64,000 bases of DNA from Hyphomicrobiales bacterium. Its GTDB lineage: Bacteria > Pseudomonadota > Alphaproteobacteria > Rhizobiales > Rhizobiaceae. A program made the translations under genes and the position numbers. The notes below the pieces were generated by a model. The model saw only the letters and a list, made by a program, of their open reading frames with translations. It had not been told where the DNA came from and ran no database searches. The number at the start of each line of letters is the position of its first letter. Within the stretch, counting starts at the first letter, position 1. The stretch is taken from the NCBI GenBank assembly GCA_900466005.1, contig UEGQ01000005.1, forward strand, positions 1 through 64,000. The letters are read 5' to 3'. Positions 1 through 10,864 of this stretch are shown one piece after another.

Positions 1-62
1 CCGCGTCCGAGACTGAGGTGGCCGACCCGGAGGGAGCGATCCCGACCGGCGGCGAAGCTTGA
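1..62 (+). CDS. Possible 3' end of an upstream gene (partial)
   Basis: One forward frame is open from the left edge to a TGA at 60-62 and encodes about 19 acidic, alanine/glycine-rich residues ending in GGEA. This would fit the disordered tail of a gene starting outside the window. Nothing in these residues identifies a family, and another forward frame also stays open here, so the call rests only on plausibility. Confidence 0.25.
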   Translation, partial: ASETEVADPEGAIPTGGEA

Positions 63-163
63 GGGATTTTTGACAATCTGGCGGTATCGGCGACCGCGAG
101 GCATGCCTCCTCAAGTTGGAGGACAACCGAACGCAGGAGGCAAGGATGCAATTGCGACCGATG

Positions 164-1084
164 TCAAACGTCCGCAGACCAGCCGTTGTCCCTTGCCTCG
201 CTCACCAGCCACTTTGCCAGCCATTCGACATGACGGCCGGGCTGGTCCGGCTGCATCAGCCAGTAGCCGCGCCCCGGCGCCTGGAGCGTCGGTCCGACGG
301 CGCGGAGAACACCCGACATCATGGAAGCGTCGACGAGGCCCTCCCATCCGATGGCAATGCCCTGCCCCGCAATCGCCGCCTGCACGACGAGGGAATAGGT
401 GTTGAAGGTGAGGTCGACGTGACCGGCCTGTGCCTCCCGCTTCGCGCCGAAGTGCGACAGATAGGTCGTCCATTCGAACCACGGCGCCTGCGAGGGACTG
501 TCCAGATGGATCAGCGTCGACCCGCCCAGGGAGGACGGCTCGTCGAACGGTCCGTTCCTCTCGGCGAACGCGGGCGTGCACACCGGCGTGACGACCTCCG
601 GCACGAGCAGGACGGCGTCCGTCTTCACGTCGCTCTTGCCTCCGAAGACGACGGCAATCTCGTTTTCGCCGAGGCGGGCCTGCTGGAACCGCTGCGTCGC
701 GACGATCTGGATGTCCAGCTCGGGATGAAGCCGCCGAACCGCCTGCATCCGCGGCATCAGCCAGAGCGAAGAAAAGGCGTAATCCGTCAACAGCCGGATG
801 GTCGCACGGTCGCGCTCGGCGTGAAATCCACGCACCGCGTCGTCGATGTCTCCGACCGCCCGCCGGGCGATCTCGTAAAGAGCCCGCCCCGCCGGTGTGA
901 GCTCGACACCGCGGTGAACGCGCTCGAAGAGTGCGACCCCGACTTCCTCCTCGGCACGCCGGACATGATAGCTGATCGCCGGTTGCGACATGTTCAGCAC
1001 GTTTGCCGCCGCGGTCAGGCTGCCCTGTCTCGTCGCCTCGACGAAGACGCGCATCCAACCGAGGTCAACCGGTCGCTCTCGCAT
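164..1084 (-). CDS. LysR-family regulator, probable choline-sulfate utilization regulator
   Basis: A 306-residue LysR protein. The N-terminal winged helix-turn-helix lies at about residues 8-66 (recognition region around SLTAAANVLNMSQPAISYH) and an effector-binding domain fills residues 92-295. It is divergent from a choline-binding protein gene and choline sulfatase, with about 95 bp between. That neighbourhood is typical of the LysR subfamily described as the choline-sulfate-utilization transcription factor, so I infer control of choX and betC in response to choline sulfate or choline. The ATG at 1084 gives the full helix-turn-helix. LysR membership is certain; the ligand is inferred from context. 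Confidence 0.85.
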   Translation of the reverse strand: MRERPVDLGWMRVFVEATRQGSLTAAANVLNMSQPAISYHVRRAEEEVGVALFERVHRGVELTPAGRALYEIARRAVGDIDDAVRGFHAERDRATIRLLTDYAFSSLWLMPRMQAVRRLHPELDIQIVATQRFQQARLGENEIAVVFGGKSDVKTDAVLLVPEVVTPVCTPAFAERNGPFDEPSSLGGSTLIHLDSPSQAPWFEWTTYLSHFGAKREAQAGHVDLTFNTYSLVVQAAIAGQGIAIGWEGLVDASMMSGVLRAVGPTLQAPGRGYWLMQPDQPGRHVEWLAKWLVSEARDNGWSADV

Positions 1085-1179
1085 CGAAAATCCTTATGGC
1101 AAGCATCGAGAAAACCCGTCTTCACAGGGAGGGAAAATAGACCCACGAATACGGAAATCAAATAACAAGGGGAACAAAA

Positions 1180-2130
1180 ATGAGGAAGAATCCTGCTGCG
1201 GCCGGCGTCACGCTGGCAATCCTTCTCTCGGTTTCCGTCGCGGGGACAGCCCGTGCCGGTGAAGACGAGGCTTGCAAGACCATCCGGATGTCCGATCCGG
1301 GCTGGACCGACATCACCGCGACGAACGGCGTTGCCGGCGTCCTGCTCTCGGGCCTCGGCTACGAAGCCGAGGTCAAGACGCTCTCCGTGCCGATCGGCTA
1401 CGAGGCGATGAAGAACAAGGAGATCGACGTCTTCCTCGGCAACTGGATGCCGGCGCAGAACGCCTTCATCGACGATCTGAAGAAGGCCGATGCCATCGAG
1501 ATCGTCGGCCGGAACCTCGAGGGCGCGAAATTCACGCTTGCCGTGCCGTCCTATGTCGCCGCCGAGGGCGTCAAGGACTTTTCCGACCTTCAGAAGCACG
1601 CCGGCGAATTCGACCACTCGATCTACGGCATCGAGCCGGGCGCCCCTGCCAACGGCAATATCCAGAAGATGATCGACGCCGGCGAGTTCGGCCTCGGCGA
1701 CTGGAAGCTCGTCGAATCGAGCGAACAGGCGATGCTTGCCCAGGTGGAGCGGGCAGTTGAGAAGAAGGCCGCGATCGTCTTCCTCGCCTGGGCGCCGCAT
1801 CCGATGAACAACCGGTTCGAGCTCACCTATCTCTCCGGCGGCGACGCCTATTTCGGGCCGAACTACGGCGGCGCCGAGGTCTATACGCTCGCCCGGACCG
1901 GCTGGACGGAGATGTGCCCCAACGCCGCGCGTCTGTTCAAGCAGCTCTCGTTCGACATCGCCATGGAGAATACGCTGATGGGGAAGATCCTCGAAGGCGA
2001 GGACTCCAAGGCTGCCGCGGTCACCTGGCTGAAGGACAATCCGCAGTCTCTCGGACCATGGCTCGAGGGCGTGACGACAATCGACGGCGCTCCCGGCCTC
2101 GAGGCCGTCAAGACGTCCCTCGGGCTCTGA
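1180..2130 (+). CDS. choX: Choline ABC transporter periplasmic binding protein
   Basis: A 316-residue glycine-betaine/choline-type binding protein (OpuAC fold) with a signal peptide ending near ARA at 24-26. The aromatic box known from Sinorhizobium ChoX (Trp43, Trp90, Tyr119, Trp205, plus Asp45) aligns one residue earlier here: Trp42, Asp44, Trp89 and Trp204 are kept, but the tyrosine position reads Phe118. Two cysteines (Cys32 and one in EMCPNAARL) could form a disulfide. It is followed after 14 bp by choline sulfatase. No choW or choV permease/ATPase genes are adjacent, so the binding protein must use components encoded elsewhere. GGGGAAC precedes the ATG. Confidence 0.9.
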   Translation: MRKNPAAAGVTLAILLSVSVAGTARAGEDEACKTIRMSDPGWTDITATNGVAGVLLSGLGYEAEVKTLSVPIGYEAMKNKEIDVFLGNWMPAQNAFIDDLKKADAIEIVGRNLEGAKFTLAVPSYVAAEGVKDFSDLQKHAGEFDHSIYGIEPGAPANGNIQKMIDAGEFGLGDWKLVESSEQAMLAQVERAVEKKAAIVFLAWAPHPMNNRFELTYLSGGDAYFGPNYGGAEVYTLARTGWTEMCPNAARLFKQLSFDIAMENTLMGKILEGEDSKAAAVTWLKDNPQSLGPWLEGVTTIDGAPGLEAVKTSLGL

Positions 2131-2144
2131 GCAGGAAGGACGTC

Positions 2145-3662
2145 ATGGCCCGACCCAATATCCTCGTCCTGATGGTGGATCAGCTGAACGGAACACTGTT
2201 TCCGGACGGCCCCGCCGAGTTCCTGCACGCGCCGAACCTGAAGGCGCTGGCGGAGCGCTCCGTGCGCTTCGCCAACACCTATACGGCAAGCCCGCTCTGC
2301 GCGCCGGCCCGGGCATCCTTCATGTCGGGCCAGCTTCCGAGCCGCACGCGCGTCTACGACAACGCCGCCGAGTTCGCCTCCGACATCCCGACCTTTGCCC
2401 ATCACCTGCGGGCGGCGGGCTACCAGACCTGCCTTTCGGGAAAGATGCATTTCGTCGGACCCGACCAGCTCCACGGCTTCGAGGAACGGCTGACGACGGA
2501 CATCTACCCGGCCGACTTCGGCTGGACGCCCGACTACCGCAAGCCCGGCGAGCGGATCGACTGGTGGTATCACAATCTCGGCTCCGTGACGGGGGCCGGG
2601 ACTGCCGAGATCACCAACCAGATGGAATATGACGACGAGGTCGCCTATCACGCGACCCGCAAGCTCTACGATCTCGCACGCGGCAACGACAGCCGTCCGT
2701 GGTGCCTCACGGTGAGTTTCACCCATCCGCACGACCCTTACGTCGCCCGCAAGCGCTTCTGGGATCTCTACGAGAATTGCCCGGCCCTCTCCCCGAAGGT
2801 CGGCGCCATCTCCTTCGACGAACAGGATCCCCACTCGCAACGCCTCCTCGTCGCCTGCGAGCACGAGGCGTTCGAGATTACCGACGAGGATGTGCGGCGC
2901 GCGCGCCGCGGCTACTTCGCCAACATCTCCTATGTCGACGAGAAGATCGGCGAGATCATCGACGTGCTGGAACGGACCGGTATGCGCGACGATACCATCG
3001 TGCTCTTCGTCTCCGATCACGGCGACATGCTGGGAGAACGGGGACTCTGGTTCAAGATGAGCTTCTTCGAGGGGTCGGCGCGCGTGCCGCTGATGATATC
3101 GGCCTCCGGCTGGGAACCTGCGAGGGTCGCGGCACCCGTCTCGACGCTCGACGTCACCCCGACGATTGCGGCGATGGCCGGCATCGACATCGCTTCCGTG
3201 CGCCCCTGGACCGACGGCGAAGACCTCGGTCCCGTCGTCCGGGGCGAAAGAAGCCGTGGGCCCGTGCCGATGGAATATGCAGCCGAAGGCTCCGAGGCGC
3301 CGCTCGTCGGCCTGAGGGCCGGACCATACAAGCTGACGCTCTGCGAGAAGGACCCGCCGCTCCTTTTCGATGTCGAGGCGGACCCCGACGAGATGCGGAA
3401 TCTCGCTGCGGATCCGCACTACGGTGACGATCTCGCCCGCCTTATCGCCGAATGCGAGAGGCGATGGAACCTTCGAACCTTCGACGCCGCCGTGCGGGAA
3501 AGTCAGGCGCGACGATGGGTGGTCTACACCGCCCTGCGCAACGGCTCCTACTACCCCTGGGATTACCAGCCGCTGCAGAAGGCCTCGGAGCGCTATATGC
3601 GAAACCACATGGACCTCAACGTGCTGGAGGAAAGGCAGCGGTTCCCGCGCATGTCGGAGTGA
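2145..3662 (+). CDS. betC: Choline-sulfatase
   Basis: A 505-residue type I sulfatase that hydrolyses choline-O-sulfate to choline and sulfate in the cytoplasm, feeding glycine-betaine synthesis and sulfur supply. The formylglycine motif is CAPARASF, with the modified Cys at residue 52; the N-terminal PNILVLMVDQ holds the metal-binding Asp12 and SDHGDMLGERG supplies further metal ligands. The C-terminal segment (DYQPLQKASERYMRNH) is typical of the choline-sulfatase subgroup. The open frame extends upstream into choX, but the ATG at 2145 has AGGAAGG just before it and matches the usual N-terminus. Probably co-transcribed with choX. Confidence 0.95.
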   Translation: MARPNILVLMVDQLNGTLFPDGPAEFLHAPNLKALAERSVRFANTYTASPLCAPARASFMSGQLPSRTRVYDNAAEFASDIPTFAHHLRAAGYQTCLSGKMHFVGPDQLHGFEERLTTDIYPADFGWTPDYRKPGERIDWWYHNLGSVTGAGTAEITNQMEYDDEVAYHATRKLYDLARGNDSRPWCLTVSFTHPHDPYVARKRFWDLYENCPALSPKVGAISFDEQDPHSQRLLVACEHEAFEITDEDVRRARRGYFANISYVDEKIGEIIDVLERTGMRDDTIVLFVSDHGDMLGERGLWFKMSFFEGSARVPLMISASGWEPARVAAPVSTLDVTPTIAAMAGIDIASVRPWTDGEDLGPVVRGERSRGPVPMEYAAEGSEAPLVGLRAGPYKLTLCEKDPPLLFDVEADPDEMRNLAADPHYGDDLARLIAECERRWNLRTFDAAVRESQARRWVVYTALRNGSYYPWDYQPLQKASERYMRNHMDLNVLEERQRFPRMSE

Positions 3663-3741
3663 CCGGTGAACGGCTGGCCAGCAGACGCGATTTTGCCGAA
3701 CTGTTTGATTGACCCCGGTTTTTCTGGTAGGAAATACGATC

Positions 3742-3966
3742 ATGACGATGCATTTCGGAGCCATGATCGTGCCAGCCGAGTTCCCGGAGCTTAGCGCTCT
3801 CGTTTGGAACCGCGATCCCGCGCGTCCGATGCCTGCGCGAGATGTGTTCTTTCTCTATGAACGCAACTGGCGCTTTGTAGACCGTGAACATCTTACCGAC
3901 AGGGAACGCCTTCTCATCGAGGAACTTACCGAAGAGTTCGGCAACGGCCGGATGCTGACCGCCTGA
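3742..3966 (+). CDS. Small hypothetical protein upstream of AbiEii-like gene
   Basis: A 74-residue protein of unknown family, acidic in its C-terminal half (DREHLTDRERLLIEELTEEFGNG), without a signal peptide or membrane segment. An in-frame GTG lies further upstream, but the ATG at 3742 follows GGTAGGAAAT, the same sequence that precedes the start of the next gene. It sits 65 bp before a nucleotidyltransferase-like gene on the same strand, the position an antitoxin or partner would take. It does not resemble the winged-helix AbiEi antitoxin. The partner role is an inference from position. Confidence 0.6.
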   Translation: MTMHFGAMIVPAEFPELSALVWNRDPARPMPARDVFFLYERNWRFVDREHLTDRERLLIEELTEEFGNGRMLTA

Positions 3967-4031
3967 TCGCGCAGGTCTTGCTCTCGACACCGAAATGAAC
4001 GAGTTCTGCTGTGACCGCGGTAGGAAATCTC

Positions 4032-4775
4032 ATGGCCTTCCATCGTCCACAACACGAGAACATCGCGGAACTCCTCCGCTCGGCGAACCGTGACCTCCTC
4101 ATGGGCAGCAAGTGCTTCTTTGGCGTGGGAACTGCAATCGTCCTGAAGAACGGCGAATACCGCCAGTCGCTCGACCTCGACTTCCTCTGCGCCGACGTCG
4201 ACGGATATCGAAAGCTTCGTAATGCGCTCCTGGAACAAGGTGTAAGCGCGATCTTTCCGGTGCCGGCAAAATCTCTCAGGGAGCTCCAGGCGGACGGCTA
4301 CGGAATCCGCACCCTCCTCGAGTACAAGGGACAGCGCATCAGGTTCGAGATCGTGCGAGAAGCCCGCATCGAACTGAACGGGAGTATCGACCCTGTTCTT
4401 CTCGTACCCGTCCTGAGCATCGAATTCATGTTCGCGGAGGAACTGCTCGCCAACTCCGACAGGTGTTTCGACCGGGCAGTATGCTATCGTGATGCCATCG
4501 ATCTTGGCCGGCTGGTCGAGGCGCACCACCACATTCCTGCAGTAGCCGTGGATAAGGCCGAGAGAGCCTACGGTGCTGACATTGCCCGCAAGATGTCGGG
4601 TGTGCTGAACCTCCTGCTGGACCGAGGACTGGTCGAAACGGCCGCGCGCGAGCTCGACATGGGTGACGATGCTGCAATTTCGGCCGTTTCGAGCCTGCGA
4701 TCGGAAGCTATGCGCATCTGGCCGGATGCGGGAATCCGGACCGAACAGGATCCGGACGGACGGAACAACGTCTGA
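4032..4775 (+). CDS. AbiEii/AbiGii-like nucleotidyltransferase family protein
   Basis: A 247-residue protein with a nucleotidyltransferase-like core: GVGTAIVLKNGEYRQSLDLDFL at about residues 31-52 resembles the GGTA...R.S.DIDL motif I of AbiEii/AbiGii-type proteins, which act as toxins or phage-abortive-infection proteins. The middle Gly-Gly is GVG and DIDL is DLDF, so the site is plausible but not canonical. A GTG at 4011 is possible; I prefer the ATG at 4032 because TAGGA precedes it. With the 74-residue gene upstream it may form a toxin/antitoxin-like pair or simply a housekeeping nucleotidyltransferase pair. No other defence genes are nearby. Confidence 0.65.
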   Translation: MAFHRPQHENIAELLRSANRDLLMGSKCFFGVGTAIVLKNGEYRQSLDLDFLCADVDGYRKLRNALLEQGVSAIFPVPAKSLRELQADGYGIRTLLEYKGQRIRFEIVREARIELNGSIDPVLLVPVLSIEFMFAEELLANSDRCFDRAVCYRDAIDLGRLVEAHHHIPAVAVDKAERAYGADIARKMSGVLNLLLDRGLVETAARELDMGDDAAISAVSSLRSEAMRIWPDAGIRTEQDPDGRNNV

Positions 4776-4823
4776 GACCCTGCAGATCAACCCCGATTCC
4801 CGCTGAATCCGTAAATGATCTGA

Positions 4824-4889
4824 TGTGACGATATCTCGCCCGGTGTGGAGGTTACCGTCACACCTTCTTGGATACGACGGCGAGATATC
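4824..4889. repeat. Nested inverted repeats in intergenic region
   Basis: An 11-bp perfect inverted repeat (GATATCTCGCC at 4830-4840 and GGCGAGATATC at 4879-4889) encloses a shorter one (GGTGTG at 4842-4847, CACACC at 4859-4864). A competing pairing exists between TGTGACG (4824-4830) and CGTCACA (4856-4862). It lies between the convergent AbiEii-like gene and the aldo/keto reductase. It may be a REP-type palindrome or a transcription stop; no T-run follows. Confidence 0.55.
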
Positions 4890-4908
4890 ATGCCACCGTT
4901 CCTCCGCG

Positions 4909-5946
4909 TCACCCCGTGATCGGCGGCGCGAGGCGGGCAAAGCCCTCCTGGCGGCGGTAGGGGAAATGCGGATAGGGTGCCGTTACGGCACTTGCCGCAT
5001 CGAGTCTGGCGATCTGGTCGTCGGAGAGAGACCAGCCCACCGCACCGAGGTTCTGGCGAAGCTGTTCCTCGTTGCGGGCGCCGACGATGACGGAGGCGAC
5101 GGTCGGCCGGCGGGTCAACCAGTTGAGCGCCACCTGCGGCACGGTCTTGCCGGTTTCCTCGGCGAGCGCCTCGAGCGCATCGACGACGCGGTAGAGGTGC
5201 TCGTCCTCCACCGGCGGGCCGTAGCTTGCCGTCTCGTGCAATCGGCTGCCCTCGGGCAAGGCCACGCCACGGCGGATCTTGCCCGTCAGCCGTCCCCATC
5301 CGAGCGGGCTCCAGACGAGAGCGCCGAGCCCCTGGTCCGCCCCGAGCGGCATGAGATCCCATTCGTAATCGCGACCGATCAGCGAATAGTAGACCTGATT
5401 GGCGACATAGCGCGGCCAGCCGTAGCGGTCGGCGACGGCGAGCGCCTTCATGATCTGCCAGCCGGAGAAATTCGAAACACCGACATAGCGGACCTTGCCG
5501 GCGCGCACGAGCGTGTCGAGCGTCGAGAGCACTTCCTCCACGGGGGTGGCGGCATCGAAGGCGTGGAGCTGCAGGATGTCGATATAGTCCGTATCGAGGC
5601 GTTTCAGCGCATCCTCGACGGCGCGGGTCAGCCGGGAGCGCGACGTGCCTGCGTCGTTCGGCCCATCGCCCATCGGCAGTCCGGTCTTGGTTGAAATCAG
5701 TGCCTGGTCACGACGCCCCTTGAGCGCGGCACCGAGCACGGTTTCGGAGGCGCCGCCGGAATAGACGTCCGCCGTGTCGAAGAGATTGACGCCGGCCTCG
5801 AGGCAGATGTCGACGAGGCGGCGGGCCTCCTTGTCGTCCGTGTTGCCCCAGGCTCCGAAGAGGGGCCCCGAGCCGCCGAAGGTGCCGGCGCCGAAACTCA
5901 AGACCGGAACCTTGAGGCCGGAGCGTCCGAGAAAGCGATAGTCCAT
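4909..5946 (-). CDS. Aldo/keto reductase
   Basis: A 345-residue NADP(H)-dependent oxidoreductase of the aldo/keto reductase superfamily, (beta/alpha)8 barrel. The catalytic tetrad is visible as Asp57 and Tyr62 (FDTADVYSGG), Lys87 (ISTKTG) and His128 (LQLHAF). Its length and N-terminus (YRFLGRSGLKVPVLSFG) fit the AKR11/AKR12-like bacterial group. It begins 29 bp after the MFS gene on the same strand and is probably co-transcribed with it. The substrate is unknown; a carbonyl-detoxification role alongside an exporter is a reasonable guess. Confidence 0.9.
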   Translation of the reverse strand: MDYRFLGRSGLKVPVLSFGAGTFGGSGPLFGAWGNTDDKEARRLVDICLEAGVNLFDTADVYSGGASETVLGAALKGRRDQALISTKTGLPMGDGPNDAGTSRSRLTRAVEDALKRLDTDYIDILQLHAFDAATPVEEVLSTLDTLVRAGKVRYVGVSNFSGWQIMKALAVADRYGWPRYVANQVYYSLIGRDYEWDLMPLGADQGLGALVWSPLGWGRLTGKIRRGVALPEGSRLHETASYGPPVEDEHLYRVVDALEALAEETGKTVPQVALNWLTRRPTVASVIVGARNEEQLRQNLGAVGWSLSDDQIARLDAASAVTAPYPHFPYRRQEGFARLAPPITG

Positions 5947-5975
5947 GGCATTGTCCTTTCAGAGGTCGCAGAAAG

Positions 5976-7133
5976 TCAGATGGCGGAAGCGGAGCGTTGG
6001 CCTATCGTGGTGGCGGTCACCACGACCGCCGCCGCCGGGAAGAGCGCCGCGGCGAGCGGCACGAAGGCAAGACCGGGACCGTGGTCGATGACCGCGCCGC
6101 CGGCCCATGCGCCGATGGCGTTGCCGAGATTGAAGGCGGCGATGTTGAAGGAGGAGGCGAGACTCTGGCCGGCGCCGTCGGCCCGCGACAGGACCCACAT
6201 CTGGAGAGGTGCGACGGTCGCGAAACCGACCGCCCCCAGGGCACCGGTCAGAACGACGGCCATGGTTGGCGAGCCGAAACCCGGGAACATCAGGGCGAGC
6301 ACCAGCGCCAGCACGACGAGCGTCCCGAAGACGGTTGCGAGAAGGCTGCGGTCGGCAAGGCGTCCGCCGACCAGATTGCCGATGACCAGTCCGCCGCCGA
6401 AGACGAGCAGGATCGGAGACACGGCCGCCGCCTCGAAGCCGGTGATCCGGGTCAGAATCGGGGCGATATAGGTGAATACGGCAAAGACACCGGCATAGCC
6501 GAGAACCGTGGTGACGAGCCCGAGCAGTACGGGAACACGCAAGATGGCCGAGAGGTCGCTCCGCCAGTCGCCGGCGTCCGCCGGACGCCCGTCGCGCGGC
6601 ACGAGGACGGCGATGATCGCCAGGGCGACAAGCCCGACGAGTGTGACCGCGAGGAAGGTCGCGCGCCAGCCGAAATGCTGGCCGATCCAGGTGCCGAGCG
6701 GTACGCCGAGGATGTTTGCGGCCGTGAGGCCGGTGAACATGACGGCAATCGCCGACGCCTTGCGGTCCTCGGCAACGAGGCTCGTCGCCACCACCGAACC
6801 CACGCCGAAGAAAGTTCCGTGGGCAAGAGCAGTGAGCACGCGGGCTGCCATCAGGAGATTGTAGTCAGGCGAGAGGGCGCAGGCGGCGTTGCCGATGACG
6901 AAGACCGCCATCAACGCCATGAGAACCGTCTTGCGCGGCCAGCGTGCGGTCAGCACGGTCAGAACCGGGGCGCCGACGACAACGCCGAGCGCATAGCCGG
7001 AGATGAGCAGGCCTGCCGCGGCAATCGACACGCCGAGGTCGGCGCTTACCTCCAGCAGCAGTCCCATGATGACGAATTCGGTGACGCCGATGCCGAAGGC
7101 ACCGGCCGTCAGTGCATAAAGCGCGAGCGGCAT
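5976..7133 (-). CDS. MFS transporter, DHA1 drug/sugar exporter type
   Basis: A 385-residue major facilitator with twelve predicted membrane helices and the N-terminal FGIGVTEFVIMGLL signature of the arabinose-efflux/multidrug DHA1 group. A central loop rich in charged residues (PRDGRPADAGDWRSD) separates the two six-helix halves. I start at the ATG at 7133, preceded by AGGAGAG, rather than an ATG ten codons upstream. Divergent from a LysR gene that probably controls it, and followed by an aldo/keto reductase. The substrate cannot be read from the sequence. Confidence 0.88.
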   Translation of the reverse strand: MPLALYALTAGAFGIGVTEFVIMGLLLEVSADLGVSIAAAGLLISGYALGVVVGAPVLTVLTARWPRKTVLMALMAVFVIGNAACALSPDYNLLMAARVLTALAHGTFFGVGSVVATSLVAEDRKASAIAVMFTGLTAANILGVPLGTWIGQHFGWRATFLAVTLVGLVALAIIAVLVPRDGRPADAGDWRSDLSAILRVPVLLGLVTTVLGYAGVFAVFTYIAPILTRITGFEAAAVSPILLVFGGGLVIGNLVGGRLADRSLLATVFGTLVVLALVLALMFPGFGSPTMAVVLTGALGAVGFATVAPLQMWVLSRADGAGQSLASSFNIAAFNLGNAIGAWAGGAVIDHGPGLAFVPLAAALFPAAAVVVTATTIGQRSASAI

Positions 7134-7173
7134 GATCTCTCCTGTGACGGTAATGTCCGGCACAGGAGATAGA

Positions 7174-7183
7174 TCTCGCGAGA
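7174..7183. promoter_or_regulatory. Palindrome in the divergent MFS/LysR promoter region
   Basis: TCTCGCGAGA, a perfect 10-bp palindrome, lies in the 100-bp region between the divergent MFS and LysR starts. A TATAGTAT segment directly downstream could be part of the LysR-gene promoter. Candidate operator only. Confidence 0.35.
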
Positions 7184-7233
7184 GAGATGATATAGTATGC
7201 CGAGCGGAACATCATTTATGAATTGAAGGACCA

Positions 7234-8139
7234 ATGGCGCGAACGGAAATCAATCGTTCCGGCGAGATGGAGGTGTTCGTCAGAATTGTCGAGCAAGGGG
7301 GCTTCTCGGCGGCTGCGCGGGCCTGCCGCATGACGCCGTCGGCGGTCAGCAAGCTTGTCGCCCGGCTCGAGACGCGGCTCGGCACGCGCCTCGTCAATCG
7401 TTCGACCCGTGCCTTCCAACTCACCCCGGAGGGCTGCGCCTTTTACGAGCGGGCGACACGCATCCTCGCCGACATCGAGGACGCCGAGCGCGCCGCTGGT
7501 GCCGGCGAGCAGCCGGTGGGCCGCATCCGGCTCAACACCAGCGCCTCATACGCCACCCACATCCTGGCGCCCATCCTGCCGGAGTTCCTGGATCGCTATC
7601 CCGAGATCACGATTGATCTCGTACAGACCGACATGATCGTGGACCTGCTTGCCGAACGAACCGACGTCGCGGTGCGAGCCGGACCGATGCGCAATTCCAG
7701 CCTCGTCGCCCGCAAGCTCGGCGAAACGCGGATGGCAGTCGTCGCCTCACCAGCCTATCTCGCACGCTTCGGCACGCCTGAGACCATCGAGGATCTCGAC
7801 CGGCACAACCGGCTCGGCTTCGGCTATGTGCGGACGGTCGACGGCTGGCCCATGGTGAAGGATGGTGAAACCGTCATCGTTCCCGCAGTCGGGCGCCTCC
7901 AGGCGAGCGACGGCGAGGCGCTGCGCCGGCTCGCACTGGAGGGGAACGGGCTGGCACGGCTTGCGGGCTTCACGGTCCGCGAGGATATCGCGCAGGGTCG
8001 TCTGGTACGGGTGCTGGAGGATATCAATCCCGGCGACCGGGAGGCGTTCCACGCGATCCACATCGGTCAAGGTGGGCCGCTTCCCTCGCGCGTGCGCGCC
8101 CTCCTCGATTTTCTCGCGGAGCGGGGAAGGGTTTCGTAG
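7234..8139 (+). CDS. LysR-family transcriptional regulator
   Basis: A 301-residue LysR regulator: winged helix-turn-helix at about residues 9-67 (GFSAAARACRMTPSAVSKLVARLE) and a substrate-binding domain from about 95. The TPSAVSKLVARLE helix and the RSTRAFQLTPEG wing are typical of the large CrgA/AaeR-like group. It is divergent from the MFS/aldo-keto-reductase operon, which it probably controls. GAAGGACC precedes the ATG. Confidence 0.88.
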   Translation: MARTEINRSGEMEVFVRIVEQGGFSAAARACRMTPSAVSKLVARLETRLGTRLVNRSTRAFQLTPEGCAFYERATRILADIEDAERAAGAGEQPVGRIRLNTSASYATHILAPILPEFLDRYPEITIDLVQTDMIVDLLAERTDVAVRAGPMRNSSLVARKLGETRMAVVASPAYLARFGTPETIEDLDRHNRLGFGYVRTVDGWPMVKDGETVIVPAVGRLQASDGEALRRLALEGNGLARLAGFTVREDIAQGRLVRVLEDINPGDREAFHAIHIGQGGPLPSRVRALLDFLAERGRVS

Positions 8140-8178
8140 GCGACCGCCTCCATCCAAAGCCGGCGGTAATCCGTGGCG

Positions 8179-8625
8179 TCATTCGAGCCCGACCGCCCGG
8201 AGGATTGTCGTGAGGTCGCGCTTCATGCTCCCCGACATGACGAAATCGCCACGGAGCGCCTTCAGGGCATAGCGTTCCCGCTCGATCTCTGCCGCGGTCC
8301 GGAAGCCGAGCCTCCGCAGGACCGGGAGCGGCGGGCACCAGCCCTGGATCGCATGCTGAAGGAGGAAGGCCGCCACCAGCGCCGAGAACCCGTAGAACCG
8401 CCGGTCGACCCGCGATCCGAGCGCCAGCCCGAGAAGGGAGAACGTCGCCGCGTTCGCTTCGAGTACGCGTTCGACGTCCCACTCCTCATCGAGGGTCCTG
8501 AGGCGCGCGTCGATGTATTGCGGCATGTTGGCGAAGAAGCGTATCCGCTCGCGCAGTTCCTCGTCGATTCTGCGGTTGATCTCCGGAGCGGTCCTTTCGC
8601 GAACCCGGCTTGCCGTGGCGGTCAT
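8179..8625 (-). CDS. DUF2892-like membrane-hairpin protein
   Basis: A 148-residue protein. Residues about 60-100 form a short hydrophobic hairpin (FSLLGLALGS and FSALVAAFLLQHAIQGW). The QGWCPPLPVLRRLGFRTAAEI and ERYALKALRGDF segments are what I recall of small DUF2892 (YgaP-like membrane) proteins with a conserved C-terminal extension. Function unknown. The ATG at 8625 follows GCAGGAG; the open frame continues upstream but lacks a ribosome site there. It sits downstream of glgX on the same strand. Confidence 0.7.
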   Translation of the reverse strand: MTATASRVRERTAPEINRRIDEELRERIRFFANMPQYIDARLRTLDEEWDVERVLEANAATFSLLGLALGSRVDRRFYGFSALVAAFLLQHAIQGWCPPLPVLRRLGFRTAAEIERERYALKALRGDFVMSGSMKRDLTTILRAVGLE

Positions 8626-8719
8626 GGGTAGTCTCCTGCGAAAAACATCTGCGGGATCGAACATTTCCCGCCGGGCTTTGTTCCGCCGCATGGGCCGCGC
8701 GAGCATGGCGCGGGACGGA

Positions 8720-10798
<2,079 letters not shown>

Positions 10799-10864
10799 GA
10801 AAATCCCCTTGAGCGGGTCGACACCGCACCTCAATCCGCTGGCCTATGTTTTGTTCCCGTCACG

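Noticed and set aside
3673-3682. GCTGGCCAGC palindrome after betC
   Set aside because: It has no loop and no T-run, so it cannot act as a terminator, and it is common by chance in GC-rich DNA.
1881-3764. Long minus-strand open frame opposite betC
   Set aside because: It is a codon-phase shadow of a certain gene in GC-rich DNA; its residues show no family features and no ribosome site.
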